Position numbers and translations under genes: made by a program. Positions 8,695 to 16,619 of a stretch of DNA of 64,000 bases are shown one piece after another. Where the stretch lies: assembly GCF_900104455.1 (NCBI RefSeq), contig NZ_FNHB01000004.1, positions 139,755 to 203,754 of the forward strand. Reading direction: 5' to 3'. Within the stretch, counting starts at the first letter, position 1; each line of letters opens with the position of its first letter. The notes beneath the pieces were generated by a model that was not told the origin of the DNA, searched no databases, and worked only from the letters and a program-made list of their open reading frames with translations. This DNA comes from Dendrosporobacter quercicolus (GTDB lineage: Bacteria > Bacillota > Negativicutes > DSM-1736 > Dendrosporobacteraceae).

Positions 8695-10167
8695 TTAGTA
8701 TAAGCCAATTTTACTTTCGGTCAGGCTGATAAAAATATTTTTCGTCTGGCTATAATGTTCGAGCATCATCTTATGCGTTTCCCGCCCAAGGCCTGATTTT
8801 TTGTAACCGCCAAAGGGAGCGTGCGCTGGCAGACTGTTATAGTTATTGACCCACATCCGGCCGGTCTGCACCGCCCGGGCCACACGAAAAGCCCGGTTGA
8901 TGTCTTTGGTCCAGACGGCGCCGCCCAATCCGTATTCACTGTCATTGGCCAGGCGAATGACTTCGGCTTCATCTTTGAACTTGATGATGCAGACAACCGG
9001 ACCGAAAATTTCTTCCTGAGCCACTCTCATGGCATTGTTTACTTCAGTCAATATGGTAGGTTTCATGAAACTGCCGTTGGCCAGACCGGCTTCTGTCAGT
9101 TTTTCGCCGCCATACGCAATTTTGGCTCCCTCGGCTTTGCCGATGTCAACATATTCAAGCACCTTTTTAAGCTGCCCCGGGTTGATCAGCGAACCCATTT
9201 GCGTGTCTTTCTCCCAGGGCAGTCCTACTTTTATCCTGGCAAAAGCAGCAACCGCCTCCGCGACAAACCGGTCATAAATCTCCTCATGGACAAAAGCGCG
9301 GGAGCCGGCGCTGCATACCTGGCCCTGATTGTACAAAATACCCATCAGCAGGCCTTCCATTGCTTTGTCCCAGGGGGCGTCGGGAAAGAAGATATTGGCT
9401 GATTTTCCGCCCAGCTCGAGGGTGGCGGGAATCAGTTTTTTGGCCGCTGCCGCCGAAACGGTATAGCCGACTTCGGTCGAACCGGTGAAAGCCAACTTGC
9501 TTAGCCGGTTGTGCTCGAGAAGATAATTGCCGGAGGCCGAGCCTTTACCGGTAATGACATTAACGACACCCGGCGGCAATACTTCCGCCATGAGTTTGGC
9601 GAGCTCCAGCAGGCTCAAGGAAGTGCTGGAAGAGGGCTTGATCACGATGGTGTTGCCGGCCGCCAAAGCCGGCGCTATTTTCCAGGCTGCCATGAGCAGC
9701 GGGAAGTTCCAGGGGATGATCTGACCGATTACGCCCAGCGGTTCACGAAGTACCAGGCTTAACGTGTCTTTATTAATCTGTACAGCCTGGCCTTCTTCAG
9801 TCCGGACAGCGCTGGCAAAATAGCGAAAGTGGTCGGAACTTAACGGAACATCGATATGCAGCGTTTCCCGGATGGGTTTGCCATTATCCAGCGTTTCCAC
9901 AAAAGCCAGTCTTTCGGCATTTTCGTCAATTAAATCAGCTATTTTCAACAGCATTCGGGCGCGGCTCCGGGGGCTGATATCTTTCCAGGTCTCGTAGGCC
10001 TGCCAGGCGGCGGTTACGGCCATATCGACATCTTCCTTACTGGCGTCGACGCAGGTCGACAGGATTTCGTTGTTTGCCGGGTTATAGGCTTTAAAGGTAT
10101 TACCGGCGTTGCTCTTAACCCATTGACCATTGATAAAAAGCTGATAACGTTCATCTGGTCTAATCAT
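8695..10167 (-). CDS. NAD(P)-dependent aldehyde dehydrogenase
   Basis: A 490-residue classical aldehyde dehydrogenase: NAD-fold IPWNFPLLMAAWK, nucleotide-binding FTGSTEVG, general-base glutamate in TLELGGKS (near residue 260), nucleophilic cysteine in NQGQVCSAGSR (near residue 295) and the EEIFGPV segment. It oxidises an aldehyde to a carboxylate in the cytoplasm; the C-terminal GGYKKSGLGRE is typical of the betaine/phenylacetaldehyde-like branch, so the substrate is not defined. The ATG at 10167 has AAAGGGG eight bases upstream; an ATG 18 bases earlier lacks a ribosome site. It is monocistronic, with a Fur-like sequence covering its probable -10 region about 105 bases upstream, so iron-dependent repression is likely. 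Confidence 0.9.
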   Translation of the reverse strand: MIRPDERYQLFINGQWVKSNAGNTFKAYNPANNEILSTCVDASKEDVDMAVTAAWQAYETWKDISPRSRARMLLKIADLIDENAERLAFVETLDNGKPIRETLHIDVPLSSDHFRYFASAVRTEEGQAVQINKDTLSLVLREPLGVIGQIIPWNFPLLMAAWKIAPALAAGNTIVIKPSSSTSLSLLELAKLMAEVLPPGVVNVITGKGSASGNYLLEHNRLSKLAFTGSTEVGYTVSAAAAKKLIPATLELGGKSANIFFPDAPWDKAMEGLLMGILYNQGQVCSAGSRAFVHEEIYDRFVAEAVAAFARIKVGLPWEKDTQMGSLINPGQLKKVLEYVDIGKAEGAKIAYGGEKLTEAGLANGSFMKPTILTEVNNAMRVAQEEIFGPVVCIIKFKDEAEVIRLANDSEYGLGGAVWTKDINRAFRVARAVQTGRMWVNNYNSLPAHAPFGGYKKSGLGRETHKMMLEHYSQTKNIFISLTESKIGLY

Positions 10168-10272
10168 TGTATTTGCCCCTTTCATTTGGCAGGTTACTGC
10201 CTGTTTTGGTTTTTATCTGTGAATGAAAACCAGGTTAAAGATAATAATAATTTATCAATTTTAATTATTGAT

Positions 10273-10296
10273 GATAATGATATTCATTATACAATA
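10273..10296 (-). promoter_or_regulatory. Fur-like box over aldehyde dehydrogenase promoter
   Basis: GATAATGATATTCATTATA (10273-10291) matches the Fur consensus GATAATGATAATCATTATC at nearly every position. On the minus strand a TATAAT -10 (10289-10294 region) overlaps the box, with a weak CTGGAA -35 about 18 bases upstream of it. The geometry suits repression of the aldehyde dehydrogenase gene. Confidence 0.65.
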
Positions 10297-10506
10297 ACTG
10301 CCGGTATTTTTCCAGTGCATCAGACTGGAACTTGTAATAAAAAATTGCTGTTTTTTACAGTAGCCTTAAGCGGAGCTGGTGCACACAGTATAGTTATGAT
10401 ACGCTTTTTGGCCGAATATATTACGGATGATTCGGCGTGCAGGCGGCAAACGAGCTGAAGGCGCCGACCGGTGAAGGAAAACTGGCAGAAAAAATGCCGG
10501 ATAGGC

Positions 10507-10535
10507 TTGACAGGCGAAACAACAGAGAGTATAGT
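10507..10535 (+). promoter_or_regulatory. promoter of the T-box transcript
   Basis: TTGACA (10507-10512), a 17-base spacer and TATAGT (10530-10535) form a strong promoter, predicting a start near 10542 and a leader of about 410 bases before the first gene at 10955. Confidence 0.7.
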
Positions 10536-10590
10536 AATAGCTAATTAACAACTGATTGAACAATTTTCACTTAATTGCATAGGAATCGTA

Positions 10591-10886
10591 AATGTGATGA
10601 GGGAGAACGTTGCAGGCTGAAATCGTTTCAGAGAGCCGGTGGGTGGTGTGAACCGGTAACGATAAGAATGCAAGAATCACTCCTGAACAGCAACGCTGAA
10701 AAGTTGAAGTAAGCTGCGCCGGCCTCGCCTCCCGGACGGGAGTGCAACCGTTACCCTGCTAGGGTTGTCAGACCCGATGAGATATAGGCCGGTTTGGCCT
10801 ATGAAAAAGGGTGGTACCGCGGGAAATTTCTCTTGCCCCTTTTTGCGTCATAAAGATGCAAAAAGGGCAGGAGTTTTTTATTTTTC
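10591..10886 (+). promoter_or_regulatory. T-box leader, isoleucine specifier, with terminator
   Basis: A complete T-box. Stem I carries the AGAGAG-type motif and a CCGGT/ACCGG apical arm (10630-10657). The specifier loop 3' strand between TGCAA and CTCC reads GAATCA, giving AUC (10676-10678, isoleucine) followed by the usual A. The 14-nt T-box AGGGTGGTACCGCGG is at 10808-10822, with UGGU ready to pair with the uncharged ACCA end. A terminator (arms around 10835-10876) follows with T6-A-T5. When isoleucyl-tRNA is uncharged the antiterminator forms and the genes at 10955 and 11956 are expressed. The assignment of AUC rests on loop position; UCA (serine) is the less likely alternative. Confidence 0.9.
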
Positions 10887-10954
10887 AAGGCTGTTGCGAT
10901 TTTAGAGGTTGGAGCTATTCAGGTTGGTTAACTATTATTCGGGAGGGGTATTCA

Positions 10955-11929
10955 ATGATCAAGTTTTTAGAGAAGGTAGCAGCGTTGATTTGTAAGTATA
11001 TGACGGTATGGGTAATTGTCATGTCGGCAATTGCTTTTATCAATCCGGAGCCATTTAAGTTTATCGGTCCTCATATTTCCTATATGCTGGGGGTCATCAT
11101 GCTGGGCATGGGACTGACGATGTCACTGGACGATTTTCGTTTGGTGATCACCCGGCCGAAAGAGGTTTTTTACGGTGTATTTTTTCGTTATTTAATCATG
11201 CCGTTATCCGGGTTTCTCGTGGCCAAGCTGCTGGGGCTACCGCCGGTGCTGGCGGCCGGGGTTGTACTGCTGGGCGCTGTTCCCAGCGGTACCGGGTCGA
11301 ATGTGATGACCTATATCGCCAAGGGCGATACGGCTCTTTCCATTACTGTTTCCAGTGTGAATACAATTCTGGCGCCAATATTAACGCCCTACATTTTTCT
11401 CCTGCTGGCCGGATCGATGATTCCGATTGATGTTACAGCGCTATTGGTCGACATTGTCAAAATTGTATTGCTACCGGTTACCGCCGGAGTTGTTCTGCAT
11501 ACGACAGCACCGAAGCTGGTGGAAAAATTTATTAAAATAGTGCCGGCTGTTTCGGTTATTTTCATTATTGCCATTTTAGCCTCGGTTGTTGCCCTGAATG
11601 CGGCTAAAATGGCCACAGTGGCGCTGGTGCTTTGCGCAGCGGTGGTGCTGCAAAATGTTTTAGGTCTGGGTCTTGGGTTTTACTCCGCCAAAGCGGTTGG
11701 CATGACGGAGAAAAAAGCCCGGGCAATTTCCTTTGAAATCGGCATGGAGAACTCCGGTCTGGCCGTGGCCCTGGCTTTGGCGCATCTTGACCCGATGGCG
11801 GCTCTGCCGGCGGCGGTTGGCACTGTCTGGGAGTATATCAGCGGCAGTTTGCTGGCAAGTTATTGGGGAACAAAGCCGGCGGCCCAGGACGCGGGCGAAG
11901 TGGCGGCAGTGGGTGAAGCAAATGGTTAA
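10955..11929 (+). CDS. BASS-family (bile acid:Na+ symporter-like) transporter
   Basis: A 324-residue membrane protein with about nine to ten hydrophobic helices and the BASS signatures MLGMGLTMSLDDF, LLGAVPSGTGSNVMTYIAKGD and EIGMENSGLAVALA. Relatives carry bile acids, pyruvate, ketopantoate and other organic anions with sodium. The frame is open from 10811, but that part belongs to the T-box RNA; GGGAGGGG (10941-10948) fixes the ATG at 10955. It is the first gene after the isoleucine T-box and is followed 26 bases later by the LarA-type gene. Its control by isoleucyl-tRNA charging suggests import of a branched-chain 2-oxo or 2-hydroxy acid that can be converted to isoleucine; this is inference. 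Confidence 0.85.
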   Translation: MIKFLEKVAALICKYMTVWVIVMSAIAFINPEPFKFIGPHISYMLGVIMLGMGLTMSLDDFRLVITRPKEVFYGVFFRYLIMPLSGFLVAKLLGLPPVLAAGVVLLGAVPSGTGSNVMTYIAKGDTALSITVSSVNTILAPILTPYIFLLLAGSMIPIDVTALLVDIVKIVLLPVTAGVVLHTTAPKLVEKFIKIVPAVSVIFIIAILASVVALNAAKMATVALVLCAAVVLQNVLGLGLGFYSAKAVGMTEKKARAISFEIGMENSGLAVALALAHLDPMAALPAAVGTVWEYISGSLLASYWGTKPAAQDAGEVAAVGEANG

Positions 11930-11955
11930 GCCTCATTGAAAAGGAGTGGTTACAG

Positions 11956-13245
11956 GTGGAAAAAGAATTTTTGTTAAAGTACGGCCAGGCCGAAATGACG
12001 CTGCACATTGCCGCGGAAAATATTCTTCAGGTCATTGAAAGCAATCCGGTTGTATTCGATAAAACGGAAACGGAATTGATCCGGGACGCCCTGGCCAATC
12101 CCATTGACAGTCTGCCGCTGTCCAAGCTGGTTCGGCCAGGTCAAAAGGTGGGCGTAGTCATTCCTGATATTACCCGCGTCTGGCAGCGTACCGGGGTATT
12201 TTTGCCGCTGATTGTTGAGGAGCTGGAAAAAGGCGGAATACGGGACGACGATATCCTGTTCATCAGCGCACTGGGAACCCATCGCTCCCAGACTACGGCC
12301 GAACACCGGCTGCTGCTGGGGCCGCAGCTGGCCGACCGGTTTACCGTGACCGACCATGACTGTCATGACCGGAGCAATCTGGTATATTGCGGCCAAACCT
12401 CTTTTGGAACGCCGGTATGGCTGAATAAGCAGGCGATGGCCTGCGACCAGCTGGTTTTGACCGGCGGTATTGTGTATCATTTCCTGGCCGGCTGGTCGGG
12501 CGGAAAAAAGTATATATTGCCCGGTATTGCGTCTTATGAAACCGTGATGGCCAATCACGCCCTGTCGCTTAACCCGGCCAGGGGGCAGGGACCGCATCCC
12601 GAGGTGCGTTCCGGCAACGATAACACCAACCTGATCCATCTGGATATGCTGGAGGCCGCCGCCTTAGCAAAGCCGTCCTTCATCTTCAATGTCGTCACCG
12701 CCCAAGGCCGCATTGCCGGAGCGGTAGCCGGACATTATCAAACCGCTCATGACCAGGGACGCCGGCTGGTCGATGCAATTGACGGCGTGACCATCAGGGA
12801 GAAGGCCGATCTGGTGATTGCTTCAGCGGGCGGCAGTCCCAAAGACGTCAATCTCTATCAGTCGATTAAAACCCTGATTAATGCCCGTGAGGCGACAAAG
12901 CCCGGCGGGACAATGATCATTCTGACGGAAAGTCCTGAAGGACTGGGCGGCAATGCCGAGGTTCAGGACATGATTTTGGGTTATGATACTGTACTGGAGC
13001 GGGAAGACGCACTAAGAGCCGATTACAGTATTTCCAAATATGTGGGCTATTATTTTTGCGAATCGGCCGCTAAGTTTGAGCTGATACTGGTATCCTCGCT
13101 TGAACCTGAAATTTTGCAAAAAGCCAATATTAAAATTGTCAAAACTCTGGATGAAGCGCTGGCGCTCGTCTATGCCAAACGCGGCAGCGCATTGAAAACC
13201 CATATCATGCCGCATGGCGCCAATACCTTGCCCCGGCTGGCTTAA
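11956..13245 (+). CDS. larA: LarA-type nickel-pincer 2-hydroxyacid racemase/epimerase
   Basis: A 429-residue LarA-family protein (the DUF2088 domain covers the N-terminal half). The lactate-racemase residue set is retained in order: DITR at 71-74, GTH with H109, YHF with H175, the cofactor-attaching lysine region GGKKY (K184/185) and H201. LarA racemises D- and L-lactate through a nickel-pincer nucleotide; characterised homologues act on malate, 2-hydroxyglutarate, phenyllactate and short aliphatic 2-hydroxyacids. The start is a GTG at 11956 with AAAGGAGTGG upstream. The cofactor genes larB, larC and larE are not in the window. Shared T-box control with the upstream transporter suggests a substrate feeding isoleucine, such as 2-hydroxy-3-methylvalerate; unproven. 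Confidence 0.85.
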   Translation: MEKEFLLKYGQAEMTLHIAAENILQVIESNPVVFDKTETELIRDALANPIDSLPLSKLVRPGQKVGVVIPDITRVWQRTGVFLPLIVEELEKGGIRDDDILFISALGTHRSQTTAEHRLLLGPQLADRFTVTDHDCHDRSNLVYCGQTSFGTPVWLNKQAMACDQLVLTGGIVYHFLAGWSGGKKYILPGIASYETVMANHALSLNPARGQGPHPEVRSGNDNTNLIHLDMLEAAALAKPSFIFNVVTAQGRIAGAVAGHYQTAHDQGRRLVDAIDGVTIREKADLVIASAGGSPKDVNLYQSIKTLINAREATKPGGTMIILTESPEGLGGNAEVQDMILGYDTVLEREDALRADYSISKYVGYYFCESAAKFELILVSSLEPEILQKANIKIVKTLDEALALVYAKRGSALKTHIMPHGANTLPRLA

Positions 13246-13265
13246 ACAAACATATAGCCAAGTGG

Positions 13266-13312
13266 CCTGGAAGCAAACCTCTGTCAGGCGGTTTGCTCCA
13301 GGCTATTTTGTT
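13266..13312 (+). terminator. terminator after larA
   Basis: Arms CCTGGAAGCAAACC (13266-13279) and GGTTTGCTCCAGG (13290-13302) form a stem with one bulged base, followed by CTATTTTGTT. Confidence 0.75.
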
Positions 13313-13350
13313 ATACAGGCAACGAATTGTCTGGTGTCTTGACAATAGAC

Positions 13351-13379
13351 TTGACAGCTATTCCGGCATCTACTAGAAT
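13351..13379 (+). promoter_or_regulatory. promoter of MFS transporter gene
   Basis: TTGACA (13351-13356), a 17-base spacer and TAGAAT (13374-13379). The palindrome-like motif at 13408-13420 lies about 25 bases after the predicted start, inside the arms of a GCCTGCC/GGCAGGC hairpin (13400-13447). Confidence 0.7.
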
Positions 13380-13407
13380 AAACTATGATGACCAAAATAG
13401 CCTGCCG

Positions 13408-13420
13408 GTATTCACTGGAT
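13408..13420. promoter_or_regulatory. candidate operator GTATTCACTGGAT
   Basis: An exact 13-base match to the motif at 8504-8516. Its position just after the predicted transcription start would suit a repressor site. The surrounding hairpin (13400-13447) also allows an RNA-level role. Confidence 0.35.
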
Positions 13421-13472
13421 CAGGGCTGATGCTCTACTAGGCAGGCCGGAGTTTGCGGGAGGAGTTGTTTAA

Positions 13473-14792
13473 GTGGCTACCATTACAGAGCGCTTGGGAA
13501 ATCTGCCGCTGGGCAGGTTTCACTGGCGGTTGTTGGCGATTGTGGGGTTAGGCTGGGCCTTCGACGCCATGGATACCGGTATTATTTCCTTTGTTTTGCC
13601 CAAACTGATTGCAGCCTGGGGTCTTAGTACGGCGCAAGTCGGGGCAATCGGCAGTCTGGGGTTGGTTGGTATGGCCATCGGGGCAATGCTGGGCGGTACT
13701 GTTGCCGATTATGTCGGCCGGAAAAAAGTATTTGCCGCCACTTTATTAATTTACAGTTTGGGTACAGGCGCCTGCGGGCTGGCCTGGGATTATCAATCGT
13801 TGTTATTTTTCCGCTTTCTGGTCGGTTTTGGCTTGGGCGGGCAATTGCCGGTAGCCATTACACTGATGAGCGAGTATTCACCTACCATTTATCGCGGGCG
13901 GATGATTGTTTTGCTCGAAAGCGCCTGGGCTTTTGGCTGGCTGGCGGCCTCAGTCATTTCCTATGTCCTCATTCCTAAGCATGGCTGGCAAATCGCTTTT
14001 TATATCGGCGCTCTGCCGGCTCTGTATGTTTTCTATTTATGGCGGGTTGTGCCCGAGTCGGCAATGTTTCTGATGAAAAAGGGCCGAATAGAGGAAGCTC
14101 ATGCCCTGGTAGCCAGCGTCGAACGGGAGCTTGGCGTTCCACAAGGGGATAAGCCGACGCCGGAGGAAGCGGCAGGGGCGACCGCAGCCGCTCCATTCAG
14201 CGTTTACCAGCTGTTTCGTCCGCTCTATTTAAAAAGAACTGTTTGTCTGTGGATTTTATGGTTTTGTATTGTATTTTCCTATTATGGTATTTTCCTCTGG
14301 CTGCCGACGCTGCTGGTGAAAGCCGGCCATGATATGGTGAAATCCTTTGAATTTGTCTTATGGATGACGGTAGCGCAAATACCGGGTTATTTTACTGCGG
14401 CCGCCTTGGTTGATAAAATTGGCCGCAAGGCGACAATGGCTTTGTTTTTGTCGGGCTGCGCTTTTACCGCCTATATGTTTGGCAATGCCGCTTCAGCAGC
14501 GCAAATTTATTTATGGGGCTGCTTAATGTCTTTCTTCAACCTTGGGGCCTGGGGAATTTTATACACCTACACGCCCGAACTTTACCCTACCGAAGCCCGC
14601 TCTACCGGTGTGGGCTGGGCCGCGGGCTTTGGCCGGATTGGCGGTATTGCCGCACCGCTGGTGGTGGCGGCAATACTTACCGGACCGGATAAAATCCCGG
14701 TAGTGTTTATGATGTTTACGGCAGTACTGGTCATTGCGGCCTTGAACATGCTTATTCTGGGTGATGAAACCAAACAGGAAACGTTGCATTAG
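13473..14792 (+). CDS. MFS transporter, sugar/aromatic-acid porter type
   Basis: A 439-residue, 12-helix major facilitator. It carries the A-loop motif GGTVADYVGRKK between helices 2 and 3, FRFLVGFGLGGQLPVA in helix 4, VPESAMFLMKKGRIEEA in the central loop (the PESPRWL-like signature of the sugar porter/organic-acid branches) and LVDKIGRKA in the second half. These are typical of proton-coupled uptake of sugars, shikimate, niacin or aromatic acids. The GTG start at 13473 has GGGAGGAG upstream. It has its own promoter and a terminator before it, so it is not in the T-box operon. The motif shared with the cit operon suggests an organic-acid substrate, as inference. Confidence 0.85.
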   Translation: MATITERLGNLPLGRFHWRLLAIVGLGWAFDAMDTGIISFVLPKLIAAWGLSTAQVGAIGSLGLVGMAIGAMLGGTVADYVGRKKVFAATLLIYSLGTGACGLAWDYQSLLFFRFLVGFGLGGQLPVAITLMSEYSPTIYRGRMIVLLESAWAFGWLAASVISYVLIPKHGWQIAFYIGALPALYVFYLWRVVPESAMFLMKKGRIEEAHALVASVERELGVPQGDKPTPEEAAGATAAAPFSVYQLFRPLYLKRTVCLWILWFCIVFSYYGIFLWLPTLLVKAGHDMVKSFEFVLWMTVAQIPGYFTAAALVDKIGRKATMALFLSGCAFTAYMFGNAASAAQIYLWGCLMSFFNLGAWGILYTYTPELYPTEARSTGVGWAAGFGRIGGIAAPLVVAAILTGPDKIPVVFMMFTAVLVIAALNMLILGDETKQETLH

Positions 14793-14825
14793 TACAGTGA
14801 GCCTTTCATACGAACCGAAGAGAAT

Positions 14826-14965
14826 AAACGCGGCTGTCAAACGCCTGCAAGCAATCCAAAGACGGCAATCGGCATAGCCGGAAGCCGTATTCAAACAAGG
14901 GGACCTGTCCCGCGTTTGCAAAAGCAAACGCGAGGGACAGGTCTCCTTGTTTTCTCGCATACGTA
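14826..14965 (-). repeat. GGGACAGGTC hairpin repeat, copy A
   Basis: A long inverted repeat (about 14888-14950) has a GGACCTGTCCC/GGGACAGGTC stem and a loop-proximal GTTTGC-AAAA-GCAAAC segment. Next to it, at 14847-14885, lies the flank that on the other strand reads GCCGTCTTTGGATTGC, shared with copies B and C at 35.2 and 48.7 kb. The copy is inverted relative to B and C. It fills most of the gap between the MFS gene and mobA; no gene is seen there. Confidence 0.75.
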
Positions 14966-15163
14966 AGCAGACACAAGAGCAGGTATGATAGAAAAAGGAA
15001 TAAATCATCAGTCAGCTGCTGTCAAAAATCATAGATTGGGTTACAATAGGAATAGTAAACAGTGACATCTGGCTGTGATTTTAAAGCGTATACCGGATTT
15101 ATCTCGCAGCGAAGACAAAAAAGTTGAGAAATAACAATCAATGCAGGGAAAGGAGCGGTGTTC

Positions 15164-15775
15164 ATGGAGCAAAGCAGTTGTACTCCTGTGATTGCGGCTG
15201 GCGGGAAAAGTTCCCGGATGGGACGGGACAAGGCTTTTATTCCCCTGGCGGGAAAGTCTTTCATCAACAGGATATTGGCCAGGCTGGCTGAAGTATTTAC
15301 CTTGCCGCCGGTGATTATTACCAATTCACCAGCAGCCTATGTCAATCTGAAGGTGCAAACAGAGCCGGATCTGCTGCCGGGGCGAGGCCCGCTGAGCGGT
15401 ATTCAGGCAGGTTTTTATTATTCGGTTTCGCCGTATATTTTTGTCGTGGGCTGCGATATGCCCTTTCTGCAGCCGGCGTTCATCCGCTTTATGCTTACTC
15501 AGATTCAGGGATATGATGCAGTTGTTCCGGAGACTGGCGGAAAACTTCATCCCCTGCATGCGGTCTACAGCCGTCGCTGTGCTGCTGCCATTGAGGCCGG
15601 TTTAGCACATCATCAGCCTAAAGCCATTGCGCTCCTTTCACAATTGAAGGTACATTATCTAAGGCCGGAGGCCACCGCAATGCACCTATTGGCCGAGCAG
15701 TCCTTGACCAATGTGAATACACCGGCCGATTTGGCTTATGCGGAGGCAATGGTGAAGCATACCGGCTGTCTGTAA
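15164..15775 (+). CDS. mobA: molybdenum cofactor guanylyltransferase
   Basis: A 203-residue nucleotidyltransferase that joins GMP from GTP to molybdopterin-Mo to make the bis-MGD or MGD form of the cofactor. The glycine-rich GTP loop AAGGKSSRMGRDKA (near residues 12-25), the GPLSGIQAG segment and the metal-binding VGCDMPFL are all MobA hallmarks; the C-terminal VNTPADL is typical. AGGAG (15151-15155) places the start at the ATG 15164 rather than the GTG six bases earlier. It stands alone; other Moco genes are not in view. Confidence 0.9.
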   Translation: MEQSSCTPVIAAGGKSSRMGRDKAFIPLAGKSFINRILARLAEVFTLPPVIITNSPAAYVNLKVQTEPDLLPGRGPLSGIQAGFYYSVSPYIFVVGCDMPFLQPAFIRFMLTQIQGYDAVVPETGGKLHPLHAVYSRRCAAAIEAGLAHHQPKAIALLSQLKVHYLRPEATAMHLLAEQSLTNVNTPADLAYAEAMVKHTGCL

Positions 15776-15876
15776 GGGCTGCCGGACATAAGGCATTCGA
15801 TGCGGTCCGGCGGGTATCTGCCGCGGCTCTTTTGCTAAAATATTGTTAAAACTTTCAGGAAAAGTGCAGTTTGGTC

Positions 15877-15905
15877 TTGAAATATCCCCCGGTGGGGGAT
15901 ATAAT
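15877..15905 (+). promoter_or_regulatory. promoter with CsoR-type operator in the spacer
   Basis: TTGAAA (15877-15882), a 17-base spacer and TATAAT (15900-15905). A perfect inverted repeat ATATCCCCC-GGT-GGGGGATAT (15882-15902) fills the spacer. This GC-core palindrome is the classical site type of CsoR/RcnR tetramers, so the downstream repressor most likely controls itself. Confidence 0.85.
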
Positions 15906-15923
15906 GATAAGGAGGAATAGACC

Positions 15924-16205
15924 TTGGCAGAACATTCTCATCTTCATGCTCACCAGAAACAGGTAGTTAACCGGCTGGCCAGAATTGAAGGACATGTCCG
16001 GGCAATTAAGCAAATGTCGGCTGACGGACGTGATTGTCCCGAAGTATTGCTGCAAATTGCTGCCGTACGCAAAGCCCTTGATAATACGGCCAAACTTATT
16101 TTAAAAGATCATCTGGAGCATTGTTTAATGCACGCAGTAAACGGTGGTGAACAGGAGAAGTTTTTAAAAGATCTGCAGGAGGCCATTGACCGCTATATTA
16201 AGTAG
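15924..16205 (+). CDS. csoR: CsoR/RcnR-family metal-responsive repressor
   Basis: A 93-residue all-helical DUF156 protein. The ligand set C38, H63 and C67 has exactly the spacing of the CsoR copper site (Cys-x24-His-x3-Cys). A histidine-rich N-terminus (H4, H6, H8, H10) recalls the Ni/Co sensors RcnR and InrS, so the metal could be Cu(I) or Ni/Co. Metal binding should release the protein from the palindrome at 15882-15902. The start is a TTG at 15924 with AAGGAGG eight bases upstream. The small membrane protein 17 bases downstream is probably in the same transcript; no copper ATPase or nickel exporter of known type is adjacent. Confidence 0.88.
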   Translation: MAEHSHLHAHQKQVVNRLARIEGHVRAIKQMSADGRDCPEVLLQIAAVRKALDNTAKLILKDHLEHCLMHAVNGGEQEKFLKDLQEAIDRYIK

Positions 16206-16222
16206 ACAGGAGGCGGGATACA

Positions 16223-16408
16223 ATGAAGGCTGTACTGATGGCTGCATTTATACTGCTTGGGCCGTCAATCGCATTTGCTCACTCCGGCACCGCATTAAAA
16301 ACAGTGGCAGGCTATCTTCCCCTGCTTTTGGCCGCTGTTCCAATGCTGGCGGCATTTGGTTTAAGATTAATGAAAAAAATTGTAATGTTCTTCCGGAAAC
16401 GTCATTAG
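16223..16408 (+). CDS. small membrane protein downstream of csoR
   Basis: A 61-residue protein with a signal-peptide-like N-terminus ending in IAFAHSG and one further hydrophobic helix (about residues 27-48), followed by a basic tail KKIVMFFRKRH. AGGAGG (16207-16212) and its own ATG support translation. I do not recognise a family. Placement directly after csoR suggests a role in handling the same metal; the histidine after the predicted signal cleavage could be exposed as a ligand. No other evidence for function. Confidence 0.6.
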   Translation: MKAVLMAAFILLGPSIAFAHSGTALKTVAGYLPLLLAAVPMLAAFGLRLMKKIVMFFRKRH

Positions 16409-16412
16409 TCTA

Positions 16413-16440
16413 TTGACATATCCAATGATTGGTTTATAAT
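16413..16440 (+). promoter_or_regulatory. promoter of Mn riboswitch transcript
   Basis: TTGACA (16413-16418), 16 bases, TATAAT (16435-16440), with transcription starting just before the riboswitch. Confidence 0.8.
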
Positions 16441-16458
16441 AAAGTTACAATATAATAC

Positions 16459-16593
16459 TTCCTAAAGGGGAGTAGCTCGGAGAACAGAGTCAACATACTG
16501 ATGGGGAATCCATCTGGCTCTGTTATTGACCTGGTGTCAATTAGCGAGACCTTTGGTATGCATTTTTTGCATACCAAAGGTCTCGCTTTTTTT
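16459..16593 (+). ncRNA. yybP-ykoY manganese riboswitch with terminator
   Basis: The aptamer shows the conserved AAAGGGGAGUAG (5' side, from 16464) and AGCGAGACCUUU (3' side, from 16543) segments that together bind Mn2+. The 3' segment is also the left arm of a 20-bp terminator (16543-16587) ending in T7. Mn2+ binding should sequester the 3' segment in the aptamer and allow read-through into the UPF0016 gene. Confidence 0.9.
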
Positions 16594-16619
16594 AAAAACT
16601 AATTTAGGAGGATGATTCT

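Noticed and set aside
13380-13450. Resemblance of AGGGCTGATGCTCTACTAG to the 3' half of a fluoride riboswitch
   Set aside because: The conserved 5' GGNGATG...CNCC segment and the pairing with the 3' segment are missing, and the gene is not a fluoride exporter. A covariance-model search would settle it.
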